Positions 41,180-51,155 of a stretch of 64,000 nucleotides of DNA are shown piece after piece. The notes beneath the pieces are model-generated. The model did no database searches, had not been told where the DNA came from, and saw nothing but the letters and a program-made list of their open reading frames with translations. This stretch comes from Myxococcales bacterium (GTDB taxonomy: Bacteria; Myxococcota_A; UBA9042): assembly GCA_009692425.1 (NCBI GenBank), contig SHZF01000001.1:124001-188000 (forward strand), read 5' to 3'. Position numbers and translations under genes: made by a program. How positions within the stretch are numbered: the stretch's first letter is position 1; each line of letters begins with the position of its first letter.

Positions 41180-41261
41180 GAAGCGGCAATCTAGCGGCAG
41201 GGGCGCCAAACGACAAGCGTGGCGCGAATCCAGGAGCCACCACCGACTCCCATCCCCGGCT

Positions 41262-42263
41262 TCAGGGGGCACCACCGTGACGCCAACCCGTCGGTTCGCA
41301 TGGCCGTCCGCCGACGCGCAGCGCCACCTGGCCAGCGGGGCCAGGCCGGACACGACCGATGCGCTGGGCTGCGGCGCCCGCGGCACGCACGATGCGATCG
41401 ACGCGAGCCCCGGGTGGGGCGGCCAGCAGCAGCGCATAGTCGTCGCCTCCGGCTGCGCACGCCGCACGCCAGTCGAGGCCCGCCGCCTCGCACTCTGATG
41501 CGCCAACTGGCCCCAGCCAAAGGGGCAGCGGGATTTCGAGATCGAGCGCCACCCCGCTGGCTGCGGCGAGCCGACTCGCGTCGAGACCGAGACCGTCGGA
41601 GATGTCGATGCAGGCCCAGCGCCCGCCGCCGCGCCGTTGCAGGCCGACGCCCGCGCTGACCTGCGGCAGCGGCCACAGGTGATGCGCGACGGCATTCAGG
41701 CGCCAGCCGTCGTCGGTGGGTGCTGGACCCGCGCGCAACAGCGCGAGCCCGAGCGCTGCGGCTCCCACTGTGCCGATCAACCACACGATGTCGCCGACCT
41801 GGGCCGTCGCGCGGGTCAGCGCCGGGCCGGCCAGGTCGCCGAGGCCCGTCGTCGTCCAACGCGCGGGCCCGTTCGAAAACCCGACGTCGCCGCCCGCCAC
41901 CGCGGCACCGCACACATCCGCCAGGGCCGCGAGCCCGCGCGCCGCCGCCAGCACGGGTTCTAACGGCGCATCCAGCGGCAGTTCGAGGGCGAGCAACAAC
42001 AGTCGTGGCCGTGCACCCATCGCGGCCAGGTCCGAAAGTGTCACGGCCGCCGCGCGGAAGCCGATCGCAGCGGCAGGCGTGCGTTCCGGCAGCCAGTCCA
42101 CGCCTTCGACCACCGAGTCGATCGTGGCCACGACGCGGCGCTGGCCCGGCACCCAGACAAGGCCGTCGTCTCCATTGCCGACTTCGACATCGCCACGATC
42201 TCGGTCGAAGATCGCGCGCAGGGCGGCGATCAACCCGACTTCGCCGAGCTCACCGACGGTCAT
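41262..42263 (-). CDS. thiL: Thiamine-monophosphate kinase
   Basis: MTVGELGEVGLIAALRAIF, GNGDDGLVW, TIDSVVEGVDW, AAVTLSDLAAMGARPRLLLLAL, DISDGLGLDASRLAAASGV. Confidence 0.9.
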   Translation of the reverse strand: MTVGELGEVGLIAALRAIFDRDRGDVEVGNGDDGLVWVPGQRRVVATIDSVVEGVDWLPERTPAAAIGFRAAAVTLSDLAAMGARPRLLLLALELPLDAPLEPVLAAARGLAALADVCGAAVAGGDVGFSNGPARWTTTGLGDLAGPALTRATAQVGDIVWLIGTVGAAALGLALLRAGPAPTDDGWRLNAVAHHLWPLPQVSAGVGLQRRGGGRWACIDISDGLGLDASRLAAASGVALDLEIPLPLWLGPVGASECEAAGLDWRAACAAGGDDYALLLAAPPGARVDRIVRAAGAAAQRIGRVRPGPAGQVALRVGGRPCEPTGWRHGGAP

Positions 42264-43402
42264 GATTCCGGGCGCGTTGCGCCTGCAACTCCGTCGAGCC
42301 GGGCCATCGCGTCGCGCCAGGCGGCGATGCGGACGAATGCTTGCGGTCCCAGTCGGGTCTCCAACGTCTGGAGATCGCGCAGGTCGCGCTCACCGAGGCC
42401 GGTCGGCACGTCGACCGCCAAGCGCACAATCAGGGCCCCGCGCGTTCCCGGCACCCGCCCGCGCGACAGCACCACCGACGGCAGCCCGCGCCCCGCGATG
42501 CGGAATTCGCGCTCGGGCGGCGTGCCCGCCGGTACTGCCAGCCACTCGGCGCCTTCCAGGGTCGGGACTCGCACGCGCGCGCCCCCGGCCAGTTGACTCC
42601 ACGTGAGCGGCAGCACGGTGACCAGATCGTCGCCTTGGACCCCCAGCAGGGGATGAGCCTCGACGCGCACATCGACGAGCAGGTCACCGGGCCCGCTCGC
42701 AACCGCCGTCACCTCGCCGGCGCTACGCACGCGCAACACCGTGCGCCCTGCCGTGCGTGACGGCACCTCGACCACGACGTGTTTCGTCTGTTCCACGCTG
42801 CCCGTGCCGCTGCACACCGCGCACGCCGCCAGCAGCACGGCGCCGCGGCCTGCGCAGAACCCGCAGCGCTGGTCCGTCCGCCGCAAGCCGACGCGCACCT
42901 GGCCGTGGCCCAGGCAGACGTGGCACACCGGGTTGCGGCCAGGCTCCGTCGTGCCCTCCCCGGCGCAGGTACCGCACGACGCTGGCCACACGGCCGCCAC
43001 TTCGATGCGCCCGCCGAGCGCCGCGACCGCAAACGGCACTGCGGCTTCGACCCGCAGGTCGCGCCCTCGCTCCCGACCGGGCAACGCCGCAGGACGCCGC
43101 CGCAACCGCGTGACGACGAGATCGAGCACATCCAACGCCCGCTCTGCGCGCGGGTCTTCCACGAGGCGCAGCGGATCCTTGAGCAGCAGGACACGGTCGT
43201 AGTGCAGGCGCCGACCGGGGTCGCTCAAGTCGGTGTAAGCGGCGGCAATCTGTTTGAAGCAGTCCGCCGCGCGCTCCGAGCCACCCTGGCGATCCGGGTG
43301 GTACAGCCGCGACAGCCTGCGGTAACTGTCCTTGATTGTGGCGGAATCCGCGCGCACCGGCAGGCCGAGCACGCGGTAGTGGTCCGGGGTGTAGACATCC
43401 AT
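42260..43402 (-). CDS. DnaJ-family co-chaperone
   Basis: J domain DHYRVLGLPVRADSATIKDSYRRLSRLYHPDRQGG; four CxxCxGxG zinc motifs (CGTCAGEG, CHVCLGHG, CGFCAGRG, CAVCSGTG). Confidence 0.9.
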   Translation of the reverse strand: MDVYTPDHYRVLGLPVRADSATIKDSYRRLSRLYHPDRQGGSERAADCFKQIAAAYTDLSDPGRRLHYDRVLLLKDPLRLVEDPRAERALDVLDLVVTRLRRRPAALPGRERGRDLRVEAAVPFAVAALGGRIEVAAVWPASCGTCAGEGTTEPGRNPVCHVCLGHGQVRVGLRRTDQRCGFCAGRGAVLLAACAVCSGTGSVEQTKHVVVEVPSRTAGRTVLRVRSAGEVTAVASGPGDLLVDVRVEAHPLLGVQGDDLVTVLPLTWSQLAGGARVRVPTLEGAEWLAVPAGTPPEREFRIAGRGLPSVVLSRGRVPGTRGALIVRLAVDVPTGLGERDLRDLQTLETRLGPQAFVRIAAWRDAMARLDGVAGATRPES

Positions 43403-43439
43403 GGGCGGGCGCGCGCAGTTCTGGCCCGAGCCGGGCCGA

Positions 43440-45248
43440 CTAGCTGAAGTCCTTGTACATGACCTCGGTGATCCGGAACGCAGATTTCTCCAGGTCCCGC
43501 AGCGCACCCTGAATCTTGTTGAGGTCCGTCGTTTCCGACGCACGCCGGGCCCCCTCGAGGTCTGACCGGATCTGGTTCAGTTCGCCCTCGGTCAGGTAGT
43601 TCGCGGACTCAGCCAGCGACCGCTCCGTCGTGTACACCAGGCCCGTGATCCGGCGGCGCGCTTCCGACAACTCGACGTTCATCCGGTCGGCATCGACGTA
43701 CTGCTCCGCCTCGCTGAGGATGCGCTCGATCGCCGACTCGGTCAGCCCCGACGTTGCCCGTACGCGAATCTGCTGCTCGCGCTTCGTGCCGAGGTCGCGC
43801 GCGCTCACGGACAGGATGCCGTTGGCGTCGATCGAGAACGTCACCTCGATCTTCGGCACGCCGCGCAGGGCCGGTGGGATGCCGACGAGTTCGAAGCGCG
43901 CCAGGCTCGTGTTGTCCGTCGCCATCGGGCGTTCACCCTGCAGCACGTGGATGTTGACCAGCGGCTGGTAGTCCTCCGATGTCGTGAAGACTTCGGTCAC
44001 GCTGCACGGCACGGTGACGTTGCGAGGAATGAGCTTCGTGAACACGCCGCCCGCCGTCTCGATGCCGAGTGACAGCGGGTTGACATCGAGCAGCACGACC
44101 TCGCCCACGTCACCGGCCAGAATCGCGCCCTGGATCGCCGCACCGACCGCGACGGCCTCGTCCGGGTTCACGGTACGGTTCGGCTGCCGCCCGAAAAAAT
44201 CCGCAACGGCCTTCTGCACCAAAGGCATCTTCGTCATGCCGCCGACCAGCAGCACGTCGGTGATCTGGGCCGTCTGGATGCCCGCCGCCTCGATGGCATC
44301 CTTGCAGTGCATGATCGTCTGATCGACCAGATCTTGGGTCATCTGCTCCAGTTCGGTGCGCGTCAGCAGCCGGCGCAGGTGCTTGGGCCCCGTCGCGTCG
44401 GCGGTCAAGAACGGCAACGAAATTTCAGTTTCCTCGATCGTCGACAGTTCAATCTTGGCGCGTTCGGCGGCGTCCTTCAGGCGCTGCAAGGCGACCGGGT
44501 CGGCATGCAGGTCGATCGACGTGTCGTTGCGAAAGCCCTCGATGAAGGCGTCCACCAGGCGCGCATCGATGTCTTCGCCGCCCAGAAATGTGTCGCCGTG
44601 GGTCGCCTTGACCTGAAACACGCCGTTGGCGAACTCAAGCACCGAAATATCGAACGTGCCGCCACCCAAGTCGTACACCGCGATCGTGCCCGACTGTTCG
44701 GCGTTGATGCCATAGGCGAGCGCGGCCGCCGTGGGTTCGTTGATGATGCGCACCACGTTCAGACCCGCGAGCCGGCCGGCATCGCGCGTCGCCTGGCGCT
44801 GGCTGTCGTCGAAGTACGCGGGTACGGTGATGACCGCATCCTTGACGCTGGACTCGATGTATTCTTGGGCCGCGTCACGGAGTTGGCGCAGGATGAACGC
44901 GCCCACTTCCGGCGGCGTGTGGCGCTTGCCGTGCACCAACACGCAGGCGTCGCCGTTGTCGACGGCTCCGATCTTGAAAGGCGCCGTCATCTGCATGCGC
45001 TGGACTTCGGGCGACTTGAGCTTGCGCCCCATCATGCGCTTGGTCGCGAAGACCGTGTTCTGGGGATTCGCGACTGCCTGGCGCTTGGCGATGTTGCCAA
45101 CAAGGCGCTGCCCGTCGGGCGTAAAGGCGACCATCGATGGCGTGGTGCGCGACCCCTCGGAGTTGGGGATGACGTGCGCCACCCCACCCTCGTACATGCA
45201 CACGCACGAGTTCGTCGTTCCGAGATCGATACCGATGACCTTGTCCAT
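43440..45248 (-). CDS. dnaK: Hsp70 chaperone DnaK (602 aa)
   Basis: IGIDLGTTNSCVC, VITVPAYFDDSQRQATRDAGRLAGLNVVRIINEPTAAALAYG, YDLGGGTFDISVLE, VLLVGGMTKMP. Confidence 0.95.
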   Translation of the reverse strand: MDKVIGIDLGTTNSCVCMYEGGVAHVIPNSEGSRTTPSMVAFTPDGQRLVGNIAKRQAVANPQNTVFATKRMMGRKLKSPEVQRMQMTAPFKIGAVDNGDACVLVHGKRHTPPEVGAFILRQLRDAAQEYIESSVKDAVITVPAYFDDSQRQATRDAGRLAGLNVVRIINEPTAAALAYGINAEQSGTIAVYDLGGGTFDISVLEFANGVFQVKATHGDTFLGGEDIDARLVDAFIEGFRNDTSIDLHADPVALQRLKDAAERAKIELSTIEETEISLPFLTADATGPKHLRRLLTRTELEQMTQDLVDQTIMHCKDAIEAAGIQTAQITDVLLVGGMTKMPLVQKAVADFFGRQPNRTVNPDEAVAVGAAIQGAILAGDVGEVVLLDVNPLSLGIETAGGVFTKLIPRNVTVPCSVTEVFTTSEDYQPLVNIHVLQGERPMATDNTSLARFELVGIPPALRGVPKIEVTFSIDANGILSVSARDLGTKREQQIRVRATSGLTESAIERILSEAEQYVDADRMNVELSEARRRITGLVYTTERSLAESANYLTEGELNQIRSDLEGARRASETTDLNKIQGALRDLEKSAFRITEVMYKDFS

Positions 45249-45397
45249 CTATCACCCAGGGCCAGCAGGCCGTTCGACCGACGCGTGCCTAAAGCGTTGT
45301 ACACTCACGAGTGCCGCTGGGATCGACGCATGCGCAGCGCGGCCACCGGTCGCCCGCAGCGCGGTTGAAGCATCGCGCCAATTGGCGTCGTTGGTCA

Positions 45398-45425
45398 ACT
45401 GTAGCGCTGGGGATGCGAGCGTCAA
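45398..45425 (-). promoter_or_regulatory. Candidate promoter (TTGACG-N16-TACAGT) for dnaK-dnaJ-thiL
   Basis: On the minus strand, about 150 bp upstream of the dnaK ATG, just overlapping the 3' end of the BY-kinase gene. Confidence 0.45.
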
Positions 45426-47725
45426 CTTCCGTCAGAATCTGAACTGCGCCGCACTTCGCCGTGCTCGTCGGCTTCCGTCCGGCGCCGGGCCGCCTCCTGG
45501 CGTTCCTTGTCGGGGTCTGCGGCGTAGCGATAGCGGTACTGCTTGCCGCGCCGGTAGCCCTTGCCGTAGTAGTACCCGTAGCCCGGTCCCCGTGTGGCCG
45601 TCCGCGACAGCACGATGCCCAAAATCGTCGCATTCACGCTGCGAAGAGAGTGTATCGCCTGGTCCACTTCTTCGCGCTTGGTCTTCTCGGAGTGGACGAC
45701 GACGACGACCCCATCGACGAGCGACGCGATCACGAGAGCATCCGACACGATCTCGACAGGCGGCGAATCGAACACCACCGTCTCGTAGCGCTCCTGCAAT
45801 TGCCGCAGCAGTTCCTTGAACCGATCGGTGTGCAGCACCTCGGCCGGATTCGGCGGCAGCGGCCCGCACGGCAGCACGTCGAGGCCGGGCACTTCGGTGC
45901 GCTGGACCAGATCGCCGATGTTCTGGTGGCCGAGGATGAAACTCGTCAGGCCGACCTCGTTCGAGACCCCAAAGATCTTGTGCATACGTGGCTTGCGCAG
46001 GTCGGTGTCGACGAGCACGCACTTGCCGGAGGACGATGTCAACGCGATGCCGATCGTCGTCGAGGTCGACGTCTTGCCCTCGCGCGGGTTGGCGCTCGTG
46101 ATCAGGAGCGTGCGCAGGGGCTTGTCGGGGCGCATGAAAAGCAGGTTCGTGCGCACCGACCGCGACGCTTCGGCCACACGCGAGTTCGGTCGGTAGTACG
46201 TGTAGAGGTCGCCCTTGCCCTCCGGCACCGGCGAACCGTCGGCTTCACTCGCGGGCAAGAACGTAGGAATTGCTCCAAGGTACGGAACCTTCAGGAAGTT
46301 CTCGACGTCGGCGCGGTCCTTGATCGTATTGTCGAGCATGTCGACGACGACCGTGACGGCCGAGCCGATCAGAACCGCGAGCAGGACGGCCAGCAACAAG
46401 CTCAAGCGCACGTTGGGGCGCACCGGCACGGTCGGCGTGACGGCGAGATCGAGCACGTTGACGTTGTTGACGCCGACTTCCTTCGTCAGGTCCGTTTCCG
46501 CCAACCGGCGCGCCACCTTCTCATAGAACATCTTGTCTTCGTCGGCTTTTGCGATCAGTTGCTCGTGGGCGATGCGCGTCAGCCGGATGTCGGCGTCTTC
46601 TTGCTGCGACGCCTTCAACTGCACCAGCAGGTCCGCCTCCTCCGCCACCGCGGCCTGATGGGTCTGCAGCGCCGCGTCGTATAGCGCGCGCACATGCTTG
46701 CTCGCCAGCGCGACGAGCTCCTGCATCTGGTGCGTCACGCTTTGCACCTTCGGGTGCTTCTCCAGGTAGGTGGCGCCCAATTCGCGGCGCTTCATCTCGA
46801 GTTCGAGGTAGGTCTGCTTCAAGCTGCCCACGAGGCCGTCGCGCATCACGCCGGGCGCCGACGCCGAAAAAATGTCGCGGCTGTGGCGCACGCGCTTGAG
46901 TTGCGCCACGTCCTGCTGGGTGCGCAATCGCGTCGCGTGCACCTCGCGTACCGTCCGGTTCAACGCCAGGATCTGGTCGTTGACGGCGAGCCGCCGGTTG
47001 TCCGACAGGTCGTTTTCCTTCTCGAACTTGAACAGGGCCTGGCGCGACTTCTGCCGCTTCTCCGCGAGGTCACGGTGGATCGCGCGCAGGTCGGCGTACG
47101 CGTCACGCACCACCCGGCGCTTCTGGTCGATGTTGCGATCCTTGTAGGCGGCCATGACCGCGTTGACCACGTCCTTCGCGAATTCTGGATCGCTGTCTTC
47201 GAACGAGACCTTGCCCACCATCTGCTCGTCGGGCAGTTCCGCGATCACGCGCCCGGCCAACATCCCGACAGGGTCTGCGTTCGCGATGATGCGTTCCTTC
47301 TCCGCACGCGTCAGCGGCTTGTCGACGTCGGCGATGCCGAGAAACCGCTCGTCGCGTGCCAGGCCCAAGCGGTTGACGACGATCGACGCCAGATCGCGCG
47401 ACACGAGAATCTGTGCTTGCGCCTGGTAGTAGGACCGGTTCGCGCCGTATCCACCGCCCCCCGAGCCCAGGTTGACCACCTCGCTTACGTCGGACAAAAC
47501 GCGCGGTGGGGACGAGTCGATGTAGACCGTGCCTGTCGCCCGGTACACGGGCTTCTGGTGGCGCACGACGACGATCGCCGCGATCATCACAGCCGCCGCC
47601 GTGAACAAGAACCACCACCGACGCAAGCTGAGGATTTCCAGCGCGCGCCGGACCAACGCTTCGACTTGAAGCGCTTCGTCTGCAGCCGGAGCCGGACCTT
47701 GCAGCAGGGGGCGGTCCGTGGTCAC
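45422..47725 (-). CDS. Polysaccharide co-polymerase / bacterial tyrosine autokinase (Wzc-like)
   Basis: Wzz-type N- and C-terminal TM regions; TSANPREGKTSTSTTIGIALTSSSGKCVLVDTDLRKPRMHKIFG Walker A/A'; Tyr-rich C-terminal tail. Confidence 0.93.
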   Translation of the reverse strand: MTTDRPLLQGPAPAADEALQVEALVRRALEILSLRRWWFLFTAAAVMIAAIVVVRHQKPVYRATGTVYIDSSPPRVLSDVSEVVNLGSGGGGYGANRSYYQAQAQILVSRDLASIVVNRLGLARDERFLGIADVDKPLTRAEKERIIANADPVGMLAGRVIAELPDEQMVGKVSFEDSDPEFAKDVVNAVMAAYKDRNIDQKRRVVRDAYADLRAIHRDLAEKRQKSRQALFKFEKENDLSDNRRLAVNDQILALNRTVREVHATRLRTQQDVAQLKRVRHSRDIFSASAPGVMRDGLVGSLKQTYLELEMKRRELGATYLEKHPKVQSVTHQMQELVALASKHVRALYDAALQTHQAAVAEEADLLVQLKASQQEDADIRLTRIAHEQLIAKADEDKMFYEKVARRLAETDLTKEVGVNNVNVLDLAVTPTVPVRPNVRLSLLLAVLLAVLIGSAVTVVVDMLDNTIKDRADVENFLKVPYLGAIPTFLPASEADGSPVPEGKGDLYTYYRPNSRVAEASRSVRTNLLFMRPDKPLRTLLITSANPREGKTSTSTTIGIALTSSSGKCVLVDTDLRKPRMHKIFGVSNEVGLTSFILGHQNIGDLVQRTEVPGLDVLPCGPLPPNPAEVLHTDRFKELLRQLQERYETVVFDSPPVEIVSDALVIASLVDGVVVVVHSEKTKREEVDQAIHSLRSVNATILGIVLSRTATRGPGYGYYYGKGYRRGKQYRYRYAADPDKERQEAARRRTEADEHGEVRRSSDSDGS

Positions 47726-48441
47726 AGCACGGTCTCCGGAATGTATACGATATCACCTGGTTGCAGCACGAAATTCGCGGCGAGGCCTTGCATGATCTTC
47801 TCGACGGGCACCGGAATGCGGCGCTGCCCCGATACATCGTTGCGCGTGACGATGGCAAAGTTTTTCTCTGCCAACGAGCCAAAGCCACCCGCCAGCGTGA
47901 CCGCTTCAACCACGGACATCTGATCGGTGAACGGAAAGCGCCCGGGCGCCTTCACTTCACCGAGTACGAAGACTTTTTTCGAGTTGAGCGTCTTGACCTG
48001 GGCGGTCACCGACGGATTGCGCAGGTAGCCCTGCGCCAGCTTCTGGCGCAGGGAGGCCGCCACCTGGGACGCCGCCAGGCCCTCGACCGTCACGGTCCCG
48101 ACGAGAGGGAAGTCAATCTGCCCGGACGGCGACACCAAGTAGTTGCCCGACATGCCCGTCTCGTCGTACACGCGCACTTCCAGTTCGTCGCCCGGGCCCA
48201 ACGCCGCCGACTGGACCGCTGCCCGCACGTCAGCCGGGGCGTCGGCGTAGGTTGTCGGCGCGATGCTGCTGCACGCCGTCGCGGTCACGGCCGCCACGCC
48301 AGCGACCACCGCGACGGCAATGCAGACGCCCCGACGGGCAGTTCGAACGCGATCGAAGATGTTTTGCACGCGGTCCTGGTTGTCCGGCTTGCTGCTACTG
48401 GCTGTCCGACACTTGGAGACTGACCGATCGAACCGATACAC
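47722..48441 (-). CDS. Polysaccharide export protein (Wza/SLBB family)
   Basis: TACSS lipobox; LGPGDELEVRVYDETGMSGNYLVSPSGQIDFPLVGTVTVEGL...VFVLGEVKAPGRFPFTDQMSVVEAVTLAGGF. Confidence 0.92.
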   Translation of the reverse strand: MYRFDRSVSKCRTASSSKPDNQDRVQNIFDRVRTARRGVCIAVAVVAGVAAVTATACSSIAPTTYADAPADVRAAVQSAALGPGDELEVRVYDETGMSGNYLVSPSGQIDFPLVGTVTVEGLAASQVAASLRQKLAQGYLRNPSVTAQVKTLNSKKVFVLGEVKAPGRFPFTDQMSVVEAVTLAGGFGSLAEKNFAIVTRNDVSGQRRIPVPVEKIMQGLAANFVLQPGDIVYIPETVL

Positions 48442-48482
48442 GTGGCCGCACTCCGACCGGTCAACACACCTGTGTCTTCGAA

Positions 48483-49916
48483 CTAGTACCGGACCACGGC
48501 GCTGGCATAGATCTCGTGGGCAAAGTAGCTGCCGGAGTCGACGATCGAGTTGCTGTTCGTCTTCAGGACCAGGGCAAACTTGCTGATGTTGCCGCGCAGC
48601 GCGTAGCCGGTTTCGATCCCGACCATGCGGCTCACTTCAAACACGGCCTTTGCGCTGCCTTCGAGCAGCTTGTCTTCACGGCGGCGGTCGGTTGCGCTGC
48701 CTTCGACGCTCGGCAGCGGCTTGAGGCTGTAGGGTGTGCCTGCGAGCAGGGACACCGCGTTGAAAGCGCCGGACATCGCGTACGTGAAGGCGAAGTTCAC
48801 CTCGATGTCCATGATGCTGCCCATGCGCTGGCGCAGTTGCGTGCCGATGCGATGCGTGTCCACGTAGTTGCCGAAGAATGCGTCGCGGAAATCGTGGGTA
48901 TAGCCAAACAACAGGCGCGTCGTCTCCGACGCCCGGACGCCAATCGACAGGCCGGCCAGAAAGCTGTTGTACGACTCGCCCACATCATGATTCGACAGGC
49001 CCCAGCCGGCGCCCACTTCAAGGCTGATGCGTTTCGTCAGGGCACCCGCCAAGCCGAGTTTGGCCCGGAACGGCTGCGAACTCGATGCGAGGCCGCGCTT
49101 CTCCAGGGTCTTGGCTGAATCGGTCAAATAGCTAAAATCCCAGCTGGAATCGAGCACGGCCGCCGTCTTGGGCAAAAAGCGCCACGATCCCGTCAAGCGC
49201 GTCCGGACCGCGTCGCGTTGACCGGCCGAGAAGTTGTCGAACCGGTCCATCGCGTAGGCCGCCATGAACGCGACATTCAACGGGCGCCGCTCGGGAATCT
49301 CGCCTGGGTGGAACTCGACACGCACGCCGGCCTCGTTCGCGTTGCTGTTCAGCGATTCCTTGGTGTCCCAGTTGTTTGCTCGCAGCGAACGGTTGAAGTT
49401 GTCGAACACGGAAAACGCCAACGCCTTGCGCGCGCCGAACGCCGCGTCGAGGTGGACGGCGCCGCCGACGCCCGTCTGCGCCGAGATCGATTCGACATCG
49501 GAGATGTAGATGCGGGCATCTAGGGAGGACTCGAAGGTGAACGCCACGTTGTTCGACGCGTCGTTGGACAGGGCCAGTTTCGGGACGACGCGCAAGGAGG
49601 TCGCAGGCCTGATGGACGCAATCGTCTCGTCGCCGGACACGTTGAACAGGTTCGTGTCGTGGTGCCCGGTCAAGTTGAGGCTCGGGTGCAAGGTGAAGTC
49701 GCCGCTGCGAATGCCGCGTTCCTTCGCCTGCGCCGGCAAGGTCATCGACGCGGGCTGGGCGGCCGCCATTGCCGGGGCCAGCAGCGCGGCCATGGCGACG
49801 GCCAACGCGGCGGGGGCCAGGTGCGTGCGCAAGTCGCGTCGTGTCCGCAGGTCCTGTCGTGGCCCGGCGCCAATCCGCCGGCAGGGGGTAGGCTGTAAAT
49901 TCTTCAAGTTGGCCAC
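48483..49916 (-). CDS. Outer-membrane beta-barrel protein associated with the polysaccharide locus
   Basis: Signal peptide; repeated amphipathic strands; C-terminal ...IYASAVVRY aromatic end. Confidence 0.75.
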   Translation of the reverse strand: MANLKNLQPTPCRRIGAGPRQDLRTRRDLRTHLAPAALAVAMAALLAPAMAAAQPASMTLPAQAKERGIRSGDFTLHPSLNLTGHHDTNLFNVSGDETIASIRPATSLRVVPKLALSNDASNNVAFTFESSLDARIYISDVESISAQTGVGGAVHLDAAFGARKALAFSVFDNFNRSLRANNWDTKESLNSNANEAGVRVEFHPGEIPERRPLNVAFMAAYAMDRFDNFSAGQRDAVRTRLTGSWRFLPKTAAVLDSSWDFSYLTDSAKTLEKRGLASSSQPFRAKLGLAGALTKRISLEVGAGWGLSNHDVGESYNSFLAGLSIGVRASETTRLLFGYTHDFRDAFFGNYVDTHRIGTQLRQRMGSIMDIEVNFAFTYAMSGAFNAVSLLAGTPYSLKPLPSVEGSATDRRREDKLLEGSAKAVFEVSRMVGIETGYALRGNISKFALVLKTNSNSIVDSGSYFAHEIYASAVVRY

Positions 49917-50064
49917 GTCCGTTCCCCTTTTCCGCGTCCGGCCTTGCCCGCTGCCGTCCGCGCTGTCCTGTACCGCTCTCGCGAGTTCGCTTCGATGCGG
50001 AGTTCCGAACCTGAGTTCCGCTGTTCAGGCCTGCCCAAGTGTTTCGGGCCCGCTCCTGCAATGC

Positions 50065-50769
50065 CTAGCCCGGCTTCGATGCGTCCGTGGCGATGAATGG
50101 GCTGGCCGACGGCACGACCTCGAGCTTGGGCGCGAGATCGGTCAGGCCTTCGGTCGGATCGATCTCCGGCAAGTCGGGATCGATATTCTTCTCGATGTAC
50201 GGGCGACCGTCGATTGCGCCGTCGACCGATGGGCCGCCGCAGCCCTTTAGTTGCCCGTCGAGCTCTTCAGCCTTGTTGAAAGCAATGGAAATCTTCACGT
50301 ACTCGTGTTCCGTGCACTTGTCGTCCTTGCGGGACACGCATTCCTCCATCGCCAGGAAGTTGCTCTCAGCCAGTCGCATCAACCCCTTTATCGTCGTCAG
50401 GGCTTCGTTGACGCAATTCACGCGGGTGATGTTCTGCGACTTGCGCGCTTCTTCGAGTTCCGAGAACCCCGAAGCGACCATCTTGTGCATCCGGTCGATG
50501 TACGCCTTACCTTGTTCCACCTGCCGGCCCATGCCTGCGAGATCACCCGTCGCCGGTGGCTGGGCTCCCGTCTCTTCGGCGGCGACGCCGGCTGCGACGA
50601 TCAAGCAGAACCCGCCGACGGCAGCCGCAATCGCCTGCCGAATCACGTCGTTACGGCTCGCGGGCAGCAGGGCGCTCGTCTTGCTCGACACGCGCGGGTC
50701 GTGTTGCGGGGCGGATTCGACGTGCTGGTGGGGAGCTGTTCCGGTAGCGCTAGTGAAATCTTTTCGCAT
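50065..50769 (-). CDS. Hypothetical secreted protein
   Basis: Hydrophobic N-terminal segment IAAAVGGFCLIVAAGVAA; GKAYIDRMHKMVASGFSELEEARKSQNITRVNCVNEALTTIKGLMRLAESN helical region. Confidence 0.6.
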   Translation of the reverse strand: MRKDFTSATGTAPHQHVESAPQHDPRVSSKTSALLPASRNDVIRQAIAAAVGGFCLIVAAGVAAEETGAQPPATGDLAGMGRQVEQGKAYIDRMHKMVASGFSELEEARKSQNITRVNCVNEALTTIKGLMRLAESNFLAMEECVSRKDDKCTEHEYVKISIAFNKAEELDGQLKGCGGPSVDGAIDGRPYIEKNIDPDLPEIDPTEGLTDLAPKLEVVPSASPFIATDASKPG

Positions 50770-50994
50770 GGAGATCCTTTCAGAACTGAAGTGCAGGCTG
50801 CGCGGTTCACCGCCAGAAGCGACATCGGTGGTGGAATGCGCCGTCCGGGCCCAGGTCGCTCGAATCCCCCAAGTCGCACGAATCCGGTGTCGGGCGGCGG
50901 GAGGAACGCCACCGGATGCGGAACGGTCCGAGCCGTTCGCGCCTGATCCGGACCCGGTTGTCGAGCGATTGCCCACGACGATCCTTCGGAGTTT

Positions 50995-51072
50995 CCCAGT
51001 GCGCTGCGCGCGTCTTCGTTCCCAGTGCGCTGCGCGCGTCTTCGTTCCCAGTGCGCTGCGCGCGTCCTCGTT
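50995..51072. repeat. 26-bp tandem repeat, 3 copies
   Basis: cccagtgcgctgcgcgcgtcttcgtt x2 plus cccagtgcgctgcgcgcgtcctcgtt. Confidence 0.95.
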
Positions 51073-51155
51073 CGGGGCATTGAGCCAAGTTCGGAGGAGC
51101 TTGCCGTGCCCAGAAGCGGCGCGAATTTAGTAGGCCGGCGGCCCGGATGTCAACA

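Noticed and set aside
45301-45316. CACTCACGAGTG as a CIRCE element
   Set aside because: CIRCE requires TTAGCACTC-N9-GAGTGCTAA; the spacer here is 2 nt, so listed only as a low-interest note.
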